From the NCBI RefSeq assembly GCF_008016795.1, contig NZ_SDIK01000022.1, positions 1 to 64,000 of the forward strand: 64,000 bases of DNA, in the 5' to 3' direction. This DNA is from Prevotella brunnea. Lineage in GTDB: Bacteria; Bacteroidota; Bacteroidia; Bacteroidales; Bacteroidaceae. Shown one piece after another: positions 18,953 to 29,477 of the stretch; the stretch's first letter is position 1, and each line of letters starts with the position of its first letter. The notes below the pieces were generated by a model. That model made no database searches, was not told the DNA's origin, and worked only from the letters and a program-made list of their open reading frames with translations. Both the position numbers and the translations under genes were made by a program.

Positions 18953-21070
18953 ATGGCAAATCAGGATTTACATTTAACGCGTAACATCGGTATCATGGCT
19001 CATATTGATGCCGGTAAGACGACAACCTCTGAACGCATCTTGTTCTATACGGGTAAGACGCACAAAATCGGTGAAGTACACGATGGTGCAGCTACAATGG
19101 ACTGGATGGCACAGGAGCAGGAACGCGGTATCACCATTACATCGGCCGCTACAACCTGTAACTGGAATTATCAGGGAAAGTCTTACAAAATCAATTTGAT
19201 TGATACCCCGGGACACGTGGATTTTACCGCTGAGGTGGAACGTTCACTGCGTGTGCTCGATGGTGCCGTGGCTACTTATTCTGCCGCTGACGGTGTTCAA
19301 CCACAGTCAGAGACCGTATGGCGTCAGGCAGATAAATACAATGTACCTCGCGTTGGATATGTTAATAAGATGGACCGCTCCGGAGCTGACTTCTTCGAGA
19401 CAATCAGCCAAATGAAAGATATTTTGGGAGCTAATCCTATCGCCGTTCAGATACCTATTGGAGCTGAGGAAAACTTTAAGGGCGTTGTAGATCTCATCAA
19501 GATGAAAGCTATTTTCTGGCATGATGAGACAATGGGCGCTGAATATGAAGTAGAAGAAATTCCCGCTGAATTGGCAGATGAAGCAGCAGAATGGCGTGAT
19601 AAACTTCTCGAAGGTGCTGCCAACTACGATGACGAAGTAATGGAACTTTACCTTGAGGGTAAGGACATTCCGGAGGAAAAAATCATCGCTGCCATTCGTA
19701 AAGGTTGTATTTCCATGGATTGTTGCCCAATGCTATTGGGTTCTTCCTATAAGAATAAGGGAGTGCAGACATTGTTGGATTACGTTTGTGCATTCTTGCC
19801 TTCTCCGCTTGACACAGTTGTAACCGTGGGTACCAACCCGGATACCGAAGAGGAAGAAGACAGAAAAGCAAGCGTTAGCGAACCTACGGCGGCACTCGCG
19901 TTTAAGATTGCCACTGACCCGTTCATGGGACGTTTGGTGTTCTTCCGCGTTTATTCCGGTAAGGTGGAAGCAGGCTCTTATGTATATAATCCTCGTTCAG
20001 GAAAAAAAGAGCGTATCAGTCGCTTGTTCCAGATGAACTCCAACAAGGAAATCGCCATGGAGTCTATTGATGCAGGTGATATTGGTGCAGGCGTTGGATT
20101 CAAGGACATTCGTACCGGTGATACGTTGTGCGATGAGGCTCACCCTATTGTTTTGGAATCCATGACTTTCCCTGATACCGTGATTTCTATTGCGGTAGAA
20201 CCAAAGAGTCAGGCAGATATTGCTAAATTGGATACCGGTCTGCAAAAACTTGCTGAAGAAGACCCAACATTCACCGTACGTACGGATGAACAGAGCGGAC
20301 AGACCATTATATCCGGTATGGGTGAGTTGCACTTGGATATCATTATTGACCGTTTGAAGCGTGAATTCAAGGTTGAGTGCAACCAAGGTAAACCACAGGT
20401 TAATTACAAGGAGGCAATCACTAAGGCTGCCCAAAGTCGTGAAACCTACAAGAAACAATCGGGTGGTCGTGGTAAGTTCGCTTGCATCGATGTTACGATT
20501 GAACCCAAGGACGAGGATTACAAGGAAGGTGATTTACAGTTTATCAACGTGGTAAAAGGTGGTAACGTACCCAAGGAATTCATCCCTTCAGTGGAAAAAG
20601 GATTTAAGGAATGTCTGAGCAACGGCGTTCTTGGAGGTTTTCCACTTACAGGTATGAAGGTAACACTTACTGATGGTTCTTTCCACCCGGTTGACTCCGA
20701 CCAGTTATCTTTCGAGTTGGTAGCTCATCAGGCATTCAAGAAACTCTGTCCGCAGGCGGGTCCGGTGCTGATGGAACCTATCATGAAAGTGGAAGTGGTA
20801 ACTCCGGAAGAAAACATGGGTGATGTCATTGGCGACTTGAATAAACGTCGCGGTCTCGTACAGGGCATGGAAGAGGCACGAAGCGGAGCACGCGTAGTGA
20901 AAGCCATGGTTCCTTTGGCAGAGATGTTCGGTTATGTAACCGCTCTTCGTACAATTACTTCGGGACGTGCCACTTCTTCAATGGAGTATGACCATCACTC
21001 GCCCGTTTCCAACAACCTCGCGAAAGACATCTTGGAAGAGTTGAATGGAAATTCGGATTTATTGAAATAA
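18953..21070 (+). CDS. fusA: Elongation factor G
   Basis: 705 residues, five-domain translocase GTPase. G1 AHIDAGKT at 16-23, [11 protein letters not shown] switch II region, DTPGHVDFT, and NKMDR. The C-terminal domains IV-V are intact ([28 protein letters not shown]). Catalyses ribosome translocation and, with RRF, recycling. Unlike enterobacteria, tuf does not follow; rpsJ follows 84 nt later, after a hairpin. Confidence 0.98.
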   Translation: MANQDLHLTRNIGIMAHIDAGKTTTSERILFYTGKTHKIGEVHDGAATMDWMAQEQERGITITSAATTCNWNYQGKSYKINLIDTPGHVDFTAEVERSLRVLDGAVATYSAADGVQPQSETVWRQADKYNVPRVGYVNKMDRSGADFFETISQMKDILGANPIAVQIPIGAEENFKGVVDLIKMKAIFWHDETMGAEYEVEEIPAELADEAAEWRDKLLEGAANYDDEVMELYLEGKDIPEEKIIAAIRKGCISMDCCPMLLGSSYKNKGVQTLLDYVCAFLPSPLDTVVTVGTNPDTEEEEDRKASVSEPTAALAFKIATDPFMGRLVFFRVYSGKVEAGSYVYNPRSGKKERISRLFQMNSNKEIAMESIDAGDIGAGVGFKDIRTGDTLCDEAHPIVLESMTFPDTVISIAVEPKSQADIAKLDTGLQKLAEEDPTFTVRTDEQSGQTIISGMGELHLDIIIDRLKREFKVECNQGKPQVNYKEAITKAAQSRETYKKQSGGRGKFACIDVTIEPKDEDYKEGDLQFINVVKGGNVPKEFIPSVEKGFKECLSNGVLGGFPLTGMKVTLTDGSFHPVDSDQLSFELVAHQAFKKLCPQAGPVLMEPIMKVEVVTPEENMGDVIGDLNKRRGLVQGMEEARSGARVVKAMVPLAEMFGYVTALRTITSGRATSSMEYDHHSPVSNNLAKDILEELNGNSDLLK

Positions 21071-21081
21071 TATTTAAAAGA

Positions 21082-21124
21082 GGGCGATACTTTCATAGCG
21101 AATGACTCTTATGAAAGTATGCCC
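21082..21124 (+). promoter_or_regulatory. Long hairpin between fusA and rpsJ
   Basis: 21082-21097 (GGGC, one bulged G, ATACTTTCATA) pairs with 21110-21124 (TATGAAAGTATGCCC) around a 12-nt loop. No T-run follows. It lies 11 nt after the fusA stop and 31 nt before rpsJ. Candidate 3'-end or processing element separating the str from the S10 genes, or a feedback site for the S10 group. Confidence 0.55.
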
Positions 21125-21154
21125 ACTTGTTATCAATAATAATTTAATTAAAAT

Positions 21155-21460
21155 ATGAGTCAGAAAATTCGTATCAAGCTGAAATCTTACGACCACCAGT
21201 TGGTTGATAAGTCAGCTGAAAAGATTGTGAAGGCAGTAAAAGCCACAGGTGCTATCGTAAGTGGACCTATCCCTTTGCCAACACACAAGCGCATTTACAC
21301 GGTAAACCGCTCAACTTTCGTTAACAAGAAATCACGTGAGCAGTTTCAGTTGTCTAACTTTAAGCGTCTTATCGACATCTATAGCTCAACTCCCAAGACG
21401 GTTGACGCATTGATGAAGTTGGAATTGCCTTCCGGCGTGGAAGTTGAAATTAAAGTGTAA
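21155..21460 (+). CDS. rpsJ: 30S ribosomal protein uS10
   Basis: 101 residues, full length. Conserved [20 protein letters not shown] start and the tunnel-facing loop [17 protein letters not shown]. Also the ribosomal contact of the NusG KOW domain in coupled transcription. Starts the S10 cluster. Confidence 0.98.
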   Translation: MSQKIRIKLKSYDHQLVDKSAEKIVKAVKATGAIVSGPIPLPTHKRIYTVNRSTFVNKKSREQFQLSNFKRLIDIYSSTPKTVDALMKLELPSGVEVEIKV

Positions 21461-21515
21461 TCGCACTTATTCAGTAAAGTAAACAAAATTGTTTTTTAAT
21501 TAAAATTTAATTGAA

Positions 21516-22130
21516 ATGCCAGGATTATTAGGAAAGAAAATCGGAATGACATCCGTTTTCAGTGCCGACGGTAAAAATGTACCGTGCACTGTTATCGAAG
21601 CCGGTCCTTGTGTTGTAACCCAAGTCAAAACAGAAGAAAAAGATGGTTACAAGGCTGTTCAGTTAGGTTTCGGCGAGGCTAAGGAGAAAAGAACCTCTAA
21701 GCCACAGTTGGGACATTTCAAGAAGGCAGGCACAACACCGAAAAAGCACTTGGCCGAGTTCAGATTTGATGAGGAGTACAACCTCGGTGACACGATTACC
21801 GTAGAACTGTTCAACGATGTGAAATACGTTGATGTCGTAGGTACGTCTAAGGGTAAAGGCTTCCAAGGCGTTGTAAAACGCCACGGATTCGGTGGTGTAG
21901 GTCAATCTACTCACGGTCAGGACGACCGCGCTCGTAAACCGGGAGCTATCGGTGCTTGTTCGTATCCTGCGAAGGTCTTCAAAGGAATGCGCATGGGCGG
22001 TCAAATGGGAGGCGACAGAGTTACTACTCAGAACCTTCAAGTGTTAAAGGTAATTCCGGAACATAATCTTCTTCTCGTGAAAGGAAGTGTTGCCGGATGC
22101 AATGGTTCAACCCTTATAATTAATAAGTAA
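21516..22130 (+). CDS. rplC: 50S ribosomal protein uL3
   Basis: 204 residues. [13 protein letters not shown] start and the long loop approaching the peptidyl transferase centre ([32 protein letters not shown]). 55 nt after rpsJ. Its TAA stop shares one base with the ATG of rplD (TAATG overlap at 22130). Confidence 0.98.
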   Translation: MPGLLGKKIGMTSVFSADGKNVPCTVIEAGPCVVTQVKTEEKDGYKAVQLGFGEAKEKRTSKPQLGHFKKAGTTPKKHLAEFRFDEEYNLGDTITVELFNDVKYVDVVGTSKGKGFQGVVKRHGFGGVGQSTHGQDDRARKPGAIGACSYPAKVFKGMRMGGQMGGDRVTTQNLQVLKVIPEHNLLLVKGSVAGCNGSTLIINK

Positions 22131-22759
22131 TGGATATTAACGTATTAGATATCAAAGGTCAGGAGACCGGCCGTAAGGTTACTCTTAACGAGAATATCTT
22201 CGGAATTGAGCCAAACGATCATGTACTCTATCTTGACGTAAAGCGATATCTCGCTGCACAACGTCAGGGAACAGCAAAGTCAAAGGAAAGAAGCGAACAT
22301 GCCGGTTCTACACGCAAACTTGGTCGCCAAAAAGGTGGCGGCGGAGCTCGTCGTGGTGATATCAACTCGCCTGTTCTTGTTGGTGGCGGACGTGTTTTTG
22401 GACCAACACCCCGTGATTATAGCTTTAAGCTCAACAAGAAGGTGAAAGTGCTCGCACGTAAGTCAGCTCTGTCTTACAAGGCAAAAGACGACGCGATAGT
22501 AATCGTAGAAGATTTCAACTTTGACGCACCGAAAACTAAAGATTTTATAAACATTGCTAAAAATCTTAAGATTGACGGTAAGAAAGTACTTCTCGTTTTG
22601 CCGAATGCGGAAAAAAATGTATATTTGTCAGCTCGTAATTTGAAGAAAGCCGAAGTTACAACAGCAGCACAGGTGAATACATATAATGTTCTCAATGCTG
22701 ACGTGCTTGTTGTAACCGAAAATTCTTTGAAGACGATTGATGAAATCTTAACCAAGTAA
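22130..22759 (+). CDS. rplD: 50S ribosomal protein uL4
   Basis: 209 residues. The extended loop that lines the exit tunnel is visible ([31 protein letters not shown]). In gamma-proteobacteria L4 is the S10 operon repressor; no leader structure like the E. coli one was recognised. Overlaps rplC by one base. Confidence 0.98.
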   Translation: MDINVLDIKGQETGRKVTLNENIFGIEPNDHVLYLDVKRYLAAQRQGTAKSKERSEHAGSTRKLGRQKGGGGARRGDINSPVLVGGGRVFGPTPRDYSFKLNKKVKVLARKSALSYKAKDDAIVIVEDFNFDAPKTKDFINIAKNLKIDGKKVLLVLPNAEKNVYLSARNLKKAEVTTAAQVNTYNVLNADVLVVTENSLKTIDEILTK

Positions 22760-22780
22760 AAGTAGGAGACAGTTAGAATT

Positions 22781-23224
22781 ATGGGATTTATCATTAAACC
22801 GGTGGTCACCGAGAAGATGACCAAAATTACAGACAAGTCTTCCGAAGACAAAAAGATTACAGCTCCCAGCGAAAAGGCAGGCAAACGCCATAACGCAACT
22901 GCTGAAATCCGCAAGTACGTTGTTAAGAATAGACGCCATCCGGAAGGTATAAACAAGGAAAAAACCGTTTATACCTACACCAAGATAGCTCAACCGAAAT
23001 ACGGCTTTATCGTGAAACCGGAAGCTAACAAACTTGAGATTAAGAAGGAAATTGAAAGTCTGTATAATGTTACAGTGATTGATGTGAATACGATTCGTTA
23101 TGCCGGAAAACGTCAGGCACGTTATACAAAGGCAGGACTTGTGAAAGGTCAGAAGAACGCATTCAAGAAGGCTATCGTAACTTTGAAAGAAGGCGATACA
23201 ATTGATTTTTACAGCAATATTTAA
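22781..23224 (+). CDS. rplW: 50S ribosomal protein uL23 with internal insertion
   Basis: 147 residues, about 50 longer than usual for uL23. Residues 1-18 (KPVVTEKMTKITDK) and 72-147 (PKYGFIVKPEANKLEIKKE to LKEGDTIDFYSN) match the family. Residues about 19-71 are an extra Lys-rich segment with no counterpart in the short uL23 proteins I know from related genera. The reading frame is continuous and codon use matches the neighbours. The insertion follows the VTEK motif, whose Glu corresponds to the E. coli L23 residue that docks trigger factor and SRP at the tunnel exit. Confidence 0.93.
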   Translation: MGFIIKPVVTEKMTKITDKSSEDKKITAPSEKAGKRHNATAEIRKYVVKNRRHPEGINKEKTVYTYTKIAQPKYGFIVKPEANKLEIKKEIESLYNVTVIDVNTIRYAGKRQARYTKAGLVKGQKNAFKKAIVTLKEGDTIDFYSNI

Positions 23225-23231
23225 ATAGAAA

Positions 23232-24059
23232 ATGGCAGTACGTAAATTAAAACCGGTAACCCCGGGACAAAGACACAAGATTATTGGCACGTTCGAGGAT
23301 ATTACTGCATCCGTGCCAGAGAAGTCTCTCGTTTACGGTAAACGTTCTACCGGCGGTCGAAACAACACCGGTAAGATGACGGTTCGCTACATGGGTGGCG
23401 GTCATAAAAGAAAGTACCGTTTCATTGATTTCAAACGTGAGAAAGATGGTGTTCCAGCTGTAGTGAAGACAATCGAGTATGATCCTAACCGTTCTGCTCG
23501 AATTGCCTTGTTATACTATGCAGATGGTGAAAAACGTTACATTATTGCTCCAAACGGACTGCAAGTGGGCGCACGTCTCATGTCCGGCGCAGATGCCGCA
23601 CCTGAGGTTGGAAACTCACTTCCATTGGCAAACATTCCCGTTGGTACCGTAATTCACAACATTGAATTACGACCGGGACAAGGTGCATTGCTTGTTCGTT
23701 CGGCTGGTAACTTTGCTCAGCTTACTTCTCGTGAAGGCAGTTACTGTGTGATTAAGCTCCCCTCTGGCGAAACACGTCAGATTCTTTCAACTTGTAAAGC
23801 TACGATCGGAAGTGTTGGTAATTCTGACCATGCTCTCGAACAGTCTGGTAAGGCCGGACGTTCTCGCTGGTTAGGTCGTCGCCCACACAACCGTGGTGTT
23901 GTTATGAACCCTGTTGATCACCCGATGGGTGGTGGTGAAGGTCGTCAGTCCGGAGGACACCCACGTTCTCGCAAGGGCTTGTATGCTAAGGGACTGAAGA
24001 CACGCGCACCGAAGAAGCTTTCAAACAAGTATATTATTGAAAGAGCTAACAAGAAGTAA
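23232..24059 (+). CDS. rplB: 50S ribosomal protein uL2
   Basis: 275 residues. RNA-binding core and the conserved C-terminal loop near the peptidyl transferase centre ([23 protein letters not shown]), including the His needed for activity in E. coli. 7 nt after rplW. Confidence 0.98.
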   Translation: MAVRKLKPVTPGQRHKIIGTFEDITASVPEKSLVYGKRSTGGRNNTGKMTVRYMGGGHKRKYRFIDFKREKDGVPAVVKTIEYDPNRSARIALLYYADGEKRYIIAPNGLQVGARLMSGADAAPEVGNSLPLANIPVGTVIHNIELRPGQGALLVRSAGNFAQLTSREGSYCVIKLPSGETRQILSTCKATIGSVGNSDHALEQSGKAGRSRWLGRRPHNRGVVMNPVDHPMGGGEGRQSGGHPRSRKGLYAKGLKTRAPKKLSNKYIIERANKK

Positions 24060-24080
24060 TTAAGTAATTAAGAGTAAATT

Positions 24081-24350
24081 ATGAGTCGTTCATTAAAAAA
24101 AGGTCCTTACATTAACGTTTCACTCGAGAAAAAAATCCTCGCAATGAATGAGAGTGGTAAGAAAAGTGTCGTTAAGACTTGGGCCAGAGCATCAATGATT
24201 TCCCCGGATTTCGTGGGACACACTGTTGCAGTTCATAACGGAAATAAATTTATCCCTGTTTACATTACTGAGAACATGGTAGGACATAAGCTCGGAGAGT
24301 TCAGCCCTACTCGTCGTTTTGGTGGACATTCCGGTAATAATAAGAAGTAA
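24081..24350 (+). CDS. rpsS: 30S ribosomal protein uS19
   Basis: 89 residues. [17 protein letters not shown] start and the conserved [18 protein letters not shown] end. Binds the 30S head and contacts uL5 (bridge B1b). Confidence 0.98.
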   Translation: MSRSLKKGPYINVSLEKKILAMNESGKKSVVKTWARASMISPDFVGHTVAVHNGNKFIPVYITENMVGHKLGEFSPTRRFGGHSGNNKK

Positions 24351-24384
24351 GCAGGTCAAAACCATTTAGAAAAATAAAATAATA

Positions 24385-24795
24385 ATGGGAGCAAGAAAAC
24401 ATATAAAGGCAGAGGCTCGCAAGGAAGCTTTAAGAAGCCAGTATTTTGCAAAGCTCAAGGACTGCCCTTCATCACCCCGCAAAATGCGCTATGTCGTAGA
24501 TATGGTTCGTGGTATGGAGGTGAATCGTGCCCTTGGCGTGCTTAGGTTCTCTAAAAAGGCAGCTGCGCAGAACGTTGAGAAACTTTTGCGTTCAGCTATT
24601 GCTAATTGGGAGAATAAGAATGACCGCAAAGCTGAAGACGGTGAACTTTATATCTCTAAGATCTTCGTTGATGAAGGTGTAACAATGAAGCGCATGCGTC
24701 CTGCACCTCAGGGCCGTGGCTACAGAATTCGTAAACGTTCTAACCACGTCACACTCTTTGTAGATTCAAAGTCTGACGCTAACAATGATAATTAA
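24385..24795 (+). CDS. rplV: 50S ribosomal protein uL22
   Basis: 136 residues. Globular domain ([21 protein letters not shown]) and the long beta-hairpin in the exit tunnel ([24 protein letters not shown]). A short N-terminal extension and an acidic/Asn tail are common in this phylum. Followed by rpsC after 8 nt. Confidence 0.97.
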   Translation: MGARKHIKAEARKEALRSQYFAKLKDCPSSPRKMRYVVDMVRGMEVNRALGVLRFSKKAAAQNVEKLLRSAIANWENKNDRKAEDGELYISKIFVDEGVTMKRMRPAPQGRGYRIRKRSNHVTLFVDSKSDANNDN

Positions 24796-24803
24796 ATAGT
24801 AGA

Positions 24804-25532
24804 ATGGGACAGAAAGTTAATCCAATAAGCAACCGCTTGGGTATTATCCGCGGTTGGGAATCAAATTGGTTTGGTGGCAAGGATTTCGGAGATAATCTCT
24901 TGGAAGATAAGAAAATCCGTACATACTTGAACAAACGCTTGGAGAAAGCAAGTGTTTCTCGTATTGTCATCGAACGCACATTGAAACTTGTCACCATCAC
25001 TATTTGCACTGCCCGCCCCGGACTCGTCATTGGTAAGGGTGGTCAGGACGTTGACAAGTTGAAAGAAGAATTGAAGAATCTTTTTAAGAAAGATATTCAA
25101 ATTAACATCTTTGAAGTTAAAAAACCTGAGCTGGATGCAAACATTGTTGGCAACAATATCGCTCGCCAAATCGAAGGTAAGATTGCTTACCGTCGTGCCA
25201 TTAAAATGGCTGTAGCCAATACTATGCGTGCCGGTGCTGAAGGTATTAAAGTGCAGATTACAGGTCGTTTGAACGGTGCCGAAATGGCACGCAAGGAAAT
25301 GTTCAAGGAAGGGCGAACCCCTCTTCATACTTTCCGTGCCGATATCGACTATTGCCAAACCGAAGCTCTTACAAAGGTAGGACTTTTAGGTATCAAAGTG
25401 TGGATTTGTCGTGGTGAGGTGTATAAGAAAGTGGATCTTACCCCGACCTTTACCCAAGACAAGGGCAACAATCGTTCCAACACCGGAGGTCGCTCCGGAC
25501 GCGGTAATCGCAGAAGAAACAATAACCGTTAA
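24804..25532 (+). CDS. rpsC: 30S ribosomal protein uS3
   Basis: 242 residues. The N-terminal KH domain ([14 protein letters not shown], near 75-90) and the C-terminal domain lining the mRNA entry site ([20 protein letters not shown]). It ends in a low-complexity Asn/Arg/Gly tail (about 218-242), a usual variable extension. Confidence 0.98.
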   Translation: MGQKVNPISNRLGIIRGWESNWFGGKDFGDNLLEDKKIRTYLNKRLEKASVSRIVIERTLKLVTITICTARPGLVIGKGGQDVDKLKEELKNLFKKDIQINIFEVKKPELDANIVGNNIARQIEGKIAYRRAIKMAVANTMRAGAEGIKVQITGRLNGAEMARKEMFKEGRTPLHTFRADIDYCQTEALTKVGLLGIKVWICRGEVYKKVDLTPTFTQDKGNNRSNTGGRSGRGNRRRNNNR

Positions 25533-25546
25533 ATGTAGAAGCTATC

Positions 25547-25975
25547 ATGTTACAGCCAAAAAGAGTAAAATATAGGAGACCTCAAGATGGGCGTGGCAAT
25601 AAAGGCAATGCTCACAGAGGTACACAATTGGCTTTTGGTTCTTTTGGTATCAAGACACTTGAACCGAAATGGATTGACAGCCGACAGATTGAGGCAGCAC
25701 GTGTAGCCGTAAACCGCTACATGAACCGCCAAGGTCAGGTCTGGATTCGTATTTTCCCGGATAAGCCTATTACACGTAAACCTGCCGATGTGCGTATGGG
25801 TAAAGGTAAAGGTGATCCTGCAGGTTGGGTGGCACCGGTAACACCGGGACGCATCCTCTTTGAAGTGGAAGGGGTTAGTTTTGATGTGGCAAAAGAGGCT
25901 TTACGTCTCGCCGCACAGAAACTTCCTGTTAAGACAAAGTTCGTTGTACGACGTGATTACGATAAAAACGCTTAA
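25547..25975 (+). CDS. rplP: 50S ribosomal protein uL16
   Basis: 142 residues. [18 protein letters not shown] start, [19 protein letters not shown] loop near the A-site tRNA, and the C-terminal [11 protein letters not shown]. 14 nt after rpsC. Confidence 0.98.
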   Translation: MLQPKRVKYRRPQDGRGNKGNAHRGTQLAFGSFGIKTLEPKWIDSRQIEAARVAVNRYMNRQGQVWIRIFPDKPITRKPADVRMGKGKGDPAGWVAPVTPGRILFEVEGVSFDVAKEALRLAAQKLPVKTKFVVRRDYDKNA

Positions 25976-25980
25976 GAAAG

Positions 25981-26175
25981 ATGAAGACAGCAGAAGTTAA
26001 ATCAATCGAAACCAAGGATTTGGTTGAGAAAATCGAGAATGCGGAGGCAGCTCTTGCGAAAATGAAGCTGAACCACCACATTACTCCACTTGAGAATCCA
26101 TCACAGATTAAGGCGACTCGTCGCGATATTGCGCGTATGAAGACAGAACTTCGTCAGAGAGAACTTAACAAATAA
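25981..26175 (+). CDS. rpmC: 50S ribosomal protein uL29
   Basis: 64 residues, two-helix protein ([20 protein letters not shown], then [16 protein letters not shown]). Lies next to uL23 at the tunnel exit in the ribosome. 5 nt after rplP. Confidence 0.96.
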   Translation: MKTAEVKSIETKDLVEKIENAEAALAKMKLNHHITPLENPSQIKATRRDIARMKTELRQRELNK

Positions 26176-26186
26176 CAATGGTCCAG

Positions 26187-26444
26187 ATGGAAACAAGAAA
26201 TTTAAGAAAAGTAAGACAGGGTGTCGTTATCAGCAACAAAATGGATAAAACCATCGTTATTGCCGCTAAGTTCAAGGAGAAACACCCTATATATGGTAAA
26301 TTTGTTCAGAAAACGAAAAAGTACCATGTTCATGATGAGAAGAATGAAGCCAACGTGGGCGATACCGTTCTCATTATGGAAACACGTCCTTTGAGTAGAA
26401 CAAAGAGATGGAGATTAGTTCAAATAGTAGAAAAAGCTAAGTAA
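26187..26444 (+). CDS. rpsQ: 30S ribosomal protein uS17
   Basis: 85 residues from [12 protein letters not shown], the usual N-terminus in this phylum. An alternative ATG at 26178 (MVQ added) lies 2 nt after rpmC and cannot be excluded. The OB-fold core [27 protein letters not shown] is intact. Confidence 0.93.
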   Translation: METRNLRKVRQGVVISNKMDKTIVIAAKFKEKHPIYGKFVQKTKKYHVHDEKNEANVGDTVLIMETRPLSRTKRWRLVQIVEKAK

Positions 26445-26446
26445 TT

Positions 26447-26812
26447 ATGATACAATCAGAATCAAAACTTACAGTATGTGATAACAGCGGGGCTCGTGAA
26501 GCTAAGTGTATCCGCGTTCTTGGTGGTACACGTCGTCGTTATGCAAGTGTTGGTGACGTTATCGTAGTTGCTGTACAGAGCGTCATCCCATCAAGTGAAA
26601 TTAAAAAGGGTGCAATATCAAAAGCTTTGATAGTACGTACTAAAAAAGAAATTCGTCGTGCCGATGGTTCCTATATTCGTTTCGACGATAATGCTTGTGT
26701 TTTACTGAATAACGCCGGTGAATTGAGAGGCAGCCGTATTTTCGGTCCTGTTGCTCGTGAACTTCGTGCAGTAAACATGAAAGTGGTATCTTTGGCACCT
26801 GAGGTTCTTTAA
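26447..26812 (+). CDS. rplN: 50S ribosomal protein uL14
   Basis: 121 residues, standard length. [27 protein letters not shown] start. Forms bridge B8 and the binding site of RsfS. 2 nt after rpsQ. Confidence 0.98.
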   Translation: MIQSESKLTVCDNSGAREAKCIRVLGGTRRRYASVGDVIVVAVQSVIPSSEIKKGAISKALIVRTKKEIRRADGSYIRFDDNACVLLNNAGELRGSRIFGPVARELRAVNMKVVSLAPEVL

Positions 26813-26833
26813 TTATTTAAATCGAATAATAAA

Positions 26834-27151
26834 ATGGCAAAATTCCATATAAAGAAAGACGATAAGGTGATCGTTCTTGCTGGCTCTGATAAGGGTAAAA
26901 GTGGTAAAGTGCTGAAAGTACTCGTTGACAAACAACGCGTGCTTGTTGAAGGAATCAATATGATGTCCAAGAGCACAAAACCCTCTGCAGCAAGTCCTCA
27001 GGGAGGTATTGTTAAGCAAGAGGCACCTATTCATATTTCAAATTTAAGTTTGATAGATCCTAAAAGCGGTAAGCCAACTCGTATTAAAATCGAGCGTGAA
27101 GGCAAAACTGTGAAGCGCATCGCTAAAAAGTCAGGGGAGGAAATTAAATGA
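26834..27151 (+). CDS. rplX: 50S ribosomal protein uL24
   Basis: 105 residues. KOW motif near the start ([21 protein letters not shown]), then the [17 protein letters not shown] core. Assembly initiator at the tunnel exit. Its TGA overlaps the ATG of rplE (ATGA). Confidence 0.98.
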   Translation: MAKFHIKKDDKVIVLAGSDKGKSGKVLKVLVDKQRVLVEGINMMSKSTKPSAASPQGGIVKQEAPIHISNLSLIDPKSGKPTRIKIEREGKTVKRIAKKSGEEIK

Positions 27152-27705
27152 TGAATACAGCACAGTTAAAGAAAGCGTATAAGGAGCAGATTGCTCCCGC
27201 ATTGCAGAAGCAATTCAACTACACTTCTGCCATGCAAATTCCTGTCTTGAAGAAGATTGTTATCAATCAAGGCTTGGGTGATGCGACTCAAGATAAGAAA
27301 ATCATAGAGGTGGCACTCAATGAAATTTCCGAGATCGCTGGTCAAAAAGCTGTGGCTACCTATTCAAAGAAAGATATTGCGAATTTCAAGCTACGCAAGA
27401 AAATGCCAATTGGTGTTATGGTAACTTTGAGAAGGGAACGAATGTATGAATTCCTCGAAAAGTTGGTACGTGTGTCTTTACCTCGTATTCGCGACTTTAA
27501 AGGTATTGAGAGCAAATTTGATGGTCGTGGCAACTACACCTTAGGTGTAAATGAGCAGATTATCTTCCCGGAAATTAACATCGATCAGGTAGATCGTATT
27601 CAAGGTATGAACATAACTTTCGTAACCACCGCCAAAACGGACGAGGAAGGTTATGCTCTCTTGAAAGGCTTCGGACTACCGTTTAAGAACGCTAAAAACG
27701 ATTAA
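27148..27705 (+). CDS. rplE: 50S ribosomal protein uL5
   Basis: 185 residues. 5S rRNA binder with [31 protein letters not shown] and the C-terminal [14 protein letters not shown]. Two tandem ATG codons (27148, 27151) are possible starts; the first overlaps the rplX stop. Confidence 0.97.
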   Translation: MMNTAQLKKAYKEQIAPALQKQFNYTSAMQIPVLKKIVINQGLGDATQDKKIIEVALNEISEIAGQKAVATYSKKDIANFKLRKKMPIGVMVTLRRERMYEFLEKLVRVSLPRIRDFKGIESKFDGRGNYTLGVNEQIIFPEINIDQVDRIQGMNITFVTTAKTDEEGYALLKGFGLPFKNAKND

Positions 27706-27710
27706 GAGAT

Positions 27711-28013
27711 ATGGCAAAAGAATCAATGAAAGCTCGCGAAATCAAACGTGCTAAACTCGTTGCACGTTATGCTGAAAAACGCGCGGCTCTAAAAAAGATT
27801 ATCGCTACTTCTAACGATCCGGCTGAAGCATATGAGGCTGCTCGTAAACTTCAGGCAATTCCTAAGAATGCGAATCCTATCCGTCTTCACAATCGCTGTA
27901 AAGTTACAGGTCGTCCGAAAGGATATATCCGTCAGTTCGGTCTTTCCAGAATACAGTTCCGTGAGATGGCTTCTCAAGGGCTAATCCCCGGAGTAAAGAA
28001 AGCTAGCTGGTAA
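27711..28013 (+). CDS. rpsN: 30S ribosomal protein uS14, zinc-free form
   Basis: 100 residues, the long form without the two CxxC pairs; only one Cys is present (in [11 protein letters not shown]). Conserved C-terminus [21 protein letters not shown]. Lacking zinc ligands, its function should not depend on zinc supply. A 115-nt spacer with two hairpins separates it from rpsH. Confidence 0.97.
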   Translation: MAKESMKAREIKRAKLVARYAEKRAALKKIIATSNDPAEAYEAARKLQAIPKNANPIRLHNRCKVTGRPKGYIRQFGLSRIQFREMASQGLIPGVKKASW

Positions 28014-28023
28014 TTTATCTATT

Positions 28024-28064
28024 GTGTTATGTGTTTAAGGCTTGAGTCCTTAAATACATAACGC
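28024..28064 (+). promoter_or_regulatory. Long hairpin between rpsN and rpsH
   Basis: 28024-28040 pairs with 28048-28064 (core TTTAAGG/CCTTAAA, 15-17 bp with two G-U) around a 7-nt loop. A small second hairpin (TCGGG/CCCGA, 28094-28108) follows. The T-run at 28080-28086 is too distant for a standard terminator. In E. coli S8 represses the spc operon by binding a hairpin in this mRNA, near rplE. This spacer before rpsH is the widest in the spc group and is a candidate site. Confidence 0.5.
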
Positions 28065-28128
28065 AGTGAAGATGAAGATTTTTTTTAATATTGTCGGGGC
28101 AGTCCCGATTAATTAAACATTTATATTT

Positions 28129-28524
28129 ATGACAGATCCAATAGCAGATTATCTGACAAGACTTAGGAACGCTATTATGGCTCATCACCGTGTGGTTGAG
28201 GTTCCTGCGTCGAACTTGAAGAAATCTATTACGAAGATTCTCTTTGAGAAGGGCTACATTCTGAACTACAAGTTCATTGAAGATGGTCCTCAGGGTACCA
28301 TTAAGGTTGCGCTGAAGTATGACCCTGTTACAAAGAAAAACGCCATCAAGAGTTTGAAGCGCGTTTCAACACCGGGTCTTCGCCAGTACACTGGCTACAA
28401 AGACATGCCGAGAGTTATTAACGGATTGGGAATAGCGATTATTTCTACGTCCAAAGGTGTAATGACTAACAAAGAGGCTGCTACCGAGAAAATCGGTGGT
28501 GAAGTTCTTTGCTACATTTATTAA
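28129..28524 (+). CDS. rpsH: 30S ribosomal protein uS8
   Basis: 131 residues. TDPIADYLTRLRNAIMA start and the conserved C-terminal segment GVMTNKEAATEKIGGEVLCYIY. Binds the central domain of 16S rRNA. Preceded by the hairpin-containing spacer. Confidence 0.98.
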   Translation: MTDPIADYLTRLRNAIMAHHRVVEVPASNLKKSITKILFEKGYILNYKFIEDGPQGTIKVALKYDPVTKKNAIKSLKRVSTPGLRQYTGYKDMPRVINGLGIAIISTSKGVMTNKEAATEKIGGEVLCYIY

Positions 28525-28538
28525 TTGGGAGGATTATT

Positions 28539-29105
28539 ATGTCAAGAATCGGAAAATTACCAATTAGTATCCCTGCCGGCGTTACGGTTAATCTCAAGGA
28601 TAATGTAGTTACGGTAAAAGGCCCCAAAGGTGAGCTCTGCCAATTTGTACATCCTTCCATTAAGACTATCATCGATGAGAATCAGGTAAGTTTTGAGGTT
28701 GATGAAAATCATCCTGAGAATTACAAACAGAAGCAGGCTTATCATGGTTTGTATCGTTCACTCGTAAACAATATGATAGTTGGAGTTAGCGAAGGTTATA
28801 CAAAGACTTTGGAGCTTATAGGTGTTGGTTATCGTGTTTCTAATCAAGGAAATCTTATAGAATTTTCACTTGGTTACACTCACCCCATCTTCCTTCAACT
28901 ACCGAATGAAGTCAAAGTTGAAACCAAGAGTGAGAGAAATCAGAACCCTCTCATAAAACTCGAATCGGCTGATAAACAGTTGTTAGGTCTTATTTGTGCT
29001 AAAATCCGTTCTTTCCGTATGCCGGAGCCTTATAAGGGCAAGGGTATTCTCTTCAAGGGAGAGGTTATTCGCAGAAAGTCTGGTAAGACAGCTGCAGCTA
29101 AGTAA
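28539..29105 (+). CDS. rplF: 50S ribosomal protein uL6
   Basis: 188 residues from MSRIGKLPISIPAGV. Duplicated domain structure and the conserved C-terminal RMPEPYKGKGILFKGE. An upstream in-frame start at 28509 overlaps rpsH and is rejected. GGGAGG at 28527-28532, 6 nt before ATG, is a clear Shine-Dalgarno sequence. Confidence 0.97.
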   Translation: MSRIGKLPISIPAGVTVNLKDNVVTVKGPKGELCQFVHPSIKTIIDENQVSFEVDENHPENYKQKQAYHGLYRSLVNNMIVGVSEGYTKTLELIGVGYRVSNQGNLIEFSLGYTHPIFLQLPNEVKVETKSERNQNPLIKLESADKQLLGLICAKIRSFRMPEPYKGKGILFKGEVIRRKSGKTAAAK

Positions 29106-29126
29106 CTTTAATAATTTATTGAGATT

Positions 29127-29471
29127 ATGACAACAAAGAAAGAACAAAGAAGACTTAAGATAAAATTCCGTATTCGTAAGAATGTGGAAGGAACTGCAGA
29201 GCGTCCACGTTTATGCGTCTTCCGCAGTAACAAGCAGATATATGCACAGGTGATAAATGATCTGACAGGCACTACTCTTGCTTCAGCTTCTTCGGTTGGT
29301 CTTGAGAAAATGGCTAAGATAGAGCAAGCTAAGAAAGTAGGAGCTCTTGTTGCGAACAAAGCAACAGCAGCAGGTGTTGAAAAGGTTGTTTTCGACCGTA
29401 ATGGATACCTTTATCATGGTCGCGTCCAGGCTTTGGCTGATGCAGCACGTGAGGGAGGACTTAAATTCTAA
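29127..29471 (+). CDS. rplR: 50S ribosomal protein uL18
   Basis: 114 residues. [21 protein letters not shown] and the C-terminal [26 protein letters not shown]. Binds 5S rRNA with uL5. 21 nt after rplF. Confidence 0.98.
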   Translation: MTTKKEQRRLKIKFRIRKNVEGTAERPRLCVFRSNKQIYAQVINDLTGTTLASASSVGLEKMAKIEQAKKVGALVANKATAAGVEKVVFDRNGYLYHGRVQALADAAREGGLKF

Positions 29472-29477
29472 ACGATT

